From the NCBI GenBank assembly GCA_040797825.1, contig JBFNEZ010000227.1, positions 1 through 5,595 on the forward strand: DNA of 5,595 nt. The letters run 5' to 3'. This DNA comes from Geosporobacter sp040797825. GTDB lineage: Bacteria; Bacillota; Clostridia; Peptostreptococcales; Thermotaleaceae. Positions 5,491-5,595 of this stretch are shown here, piece after piece. The translations under genes and the position numbers were made by a program. Each line of letters opens with the position of its first letter. Within the stretch, counting starts at the first letter, position 1. A model generated the notes under the pieces. It did not search any database and was not told the DNA's origin. It saw only the letters and a list, made by a program, of their open reading frames with translations.

Positions 5491-5595
5491 ATGAAAAAAA
5501 ATTTTAAAATCCTAGGAATAGATGATGAACTCATAAATGCATTAAATGAAAATGGTATTGTTGAACCCACGCCGATTCAAGAGAAAACAATTCCT
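5491..5595 (+). CDS. DEAD-box ATP-dependent RNA helicase (N-terminus only, runs off the window)
   Basis: The first 35 codons are visible from ATG 5491, with AAAGG at 5477-5481 nine bases upstream. An ATG at 5484 is out of frame and soon hits a stop. The sequence begins FKILGIDDELINALNENG and continues to EPTPIQEKTIP. The aromatic residue ahead of the G-I-V-x-PTPIQ block is the Q motif that opens DEAD-box helicases and senses adenine. These proteins unwind RNA in ribosome assembly, mRNA decay and cold adaptation. The ATPase motifs (Walker A, DEAD, SAT) and the C-terminal tail that separates the CshA, CshB and DbpA types lie beyond the right edge, so no gene symbol is given. Confidence 0.85.
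   Translation, partial: MKKNFKILGIDDELINALNENGIVEPTPIQEKTIP

Overview
The window is AT-rich and tightly packed, with every gene on the + strand. It uses GTG as well as ATG starts with strong purine-rich ribosome binding sites, sigma-A-like promoters and U-tract hairpin terminators. Together with a glutamate dehydrogenase of the clostridial/enteric hexameric type, this points to a low-GC Firmicute, most likely an anaerobic Clostridia-type organism. No species can be named from the sequence alone. No rRNA, tRNA, CRISPR array, insertion sequence or credible minus-strand gene was seen.

Region 1 (1-3218) looks like the 3' part of one operon. It holds an ArsA/Get3-family ATPase cut off by the left edge, an overlapping 73-residue charged helical protein, a second complete ArsA/Get3-family ATPase, and a class I SAM-dependent methyltransferase. 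It closes with a perfect 19-bp hairpin terminator that starts within the methyltransferase stop codon. Both ATPases end in a small beta-rich domain resembling the HSP20/alpha-crystallin-like domain of some bacterial and plastid ArsA/Get3 homologues. Neither visible sequence has the cysteines expected of an arsenite-site ArsA or a zinc-clasped Get3. A protein-handling (chaperone or targeting) role is therefore more likely than arsenite export, but this is inference. The methyltransferase is probably co-transcribed, as no terminator or clear promoter separates it from the second ATPase; its substrate is unknown.

Region 2 (3219-4870) is a stand-alone gdhA unit. Its leader carries a near-consensus extended -10 promoter, a possible second upstream promoter overlapped by a 17-bp palindrome, and a weak AU-rich leader hairpin. 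The 445-residue enzyme has all the expected catalytic residues and an NADP-type coenzyme loop. A 15-bp hairpin follows the gene but lacks a good U-tract, and it competes with an 8-bp alternative stem.

Region 3 (4868-5595) has a GNAT acetyltransferase lacking its N-terminal half, probably a pseudogene, abutting the gdhA downstream hairpin. Then come about 280 bases with no recognisable gene and the first 35 codons of a DEAD-box RNA helicase that runs off the right edge.

The most interesting content is the ATPase / small protein / ATPase cassette: two diverged Get3d-like paralogues translationally linked through a small uncharacterised protein.
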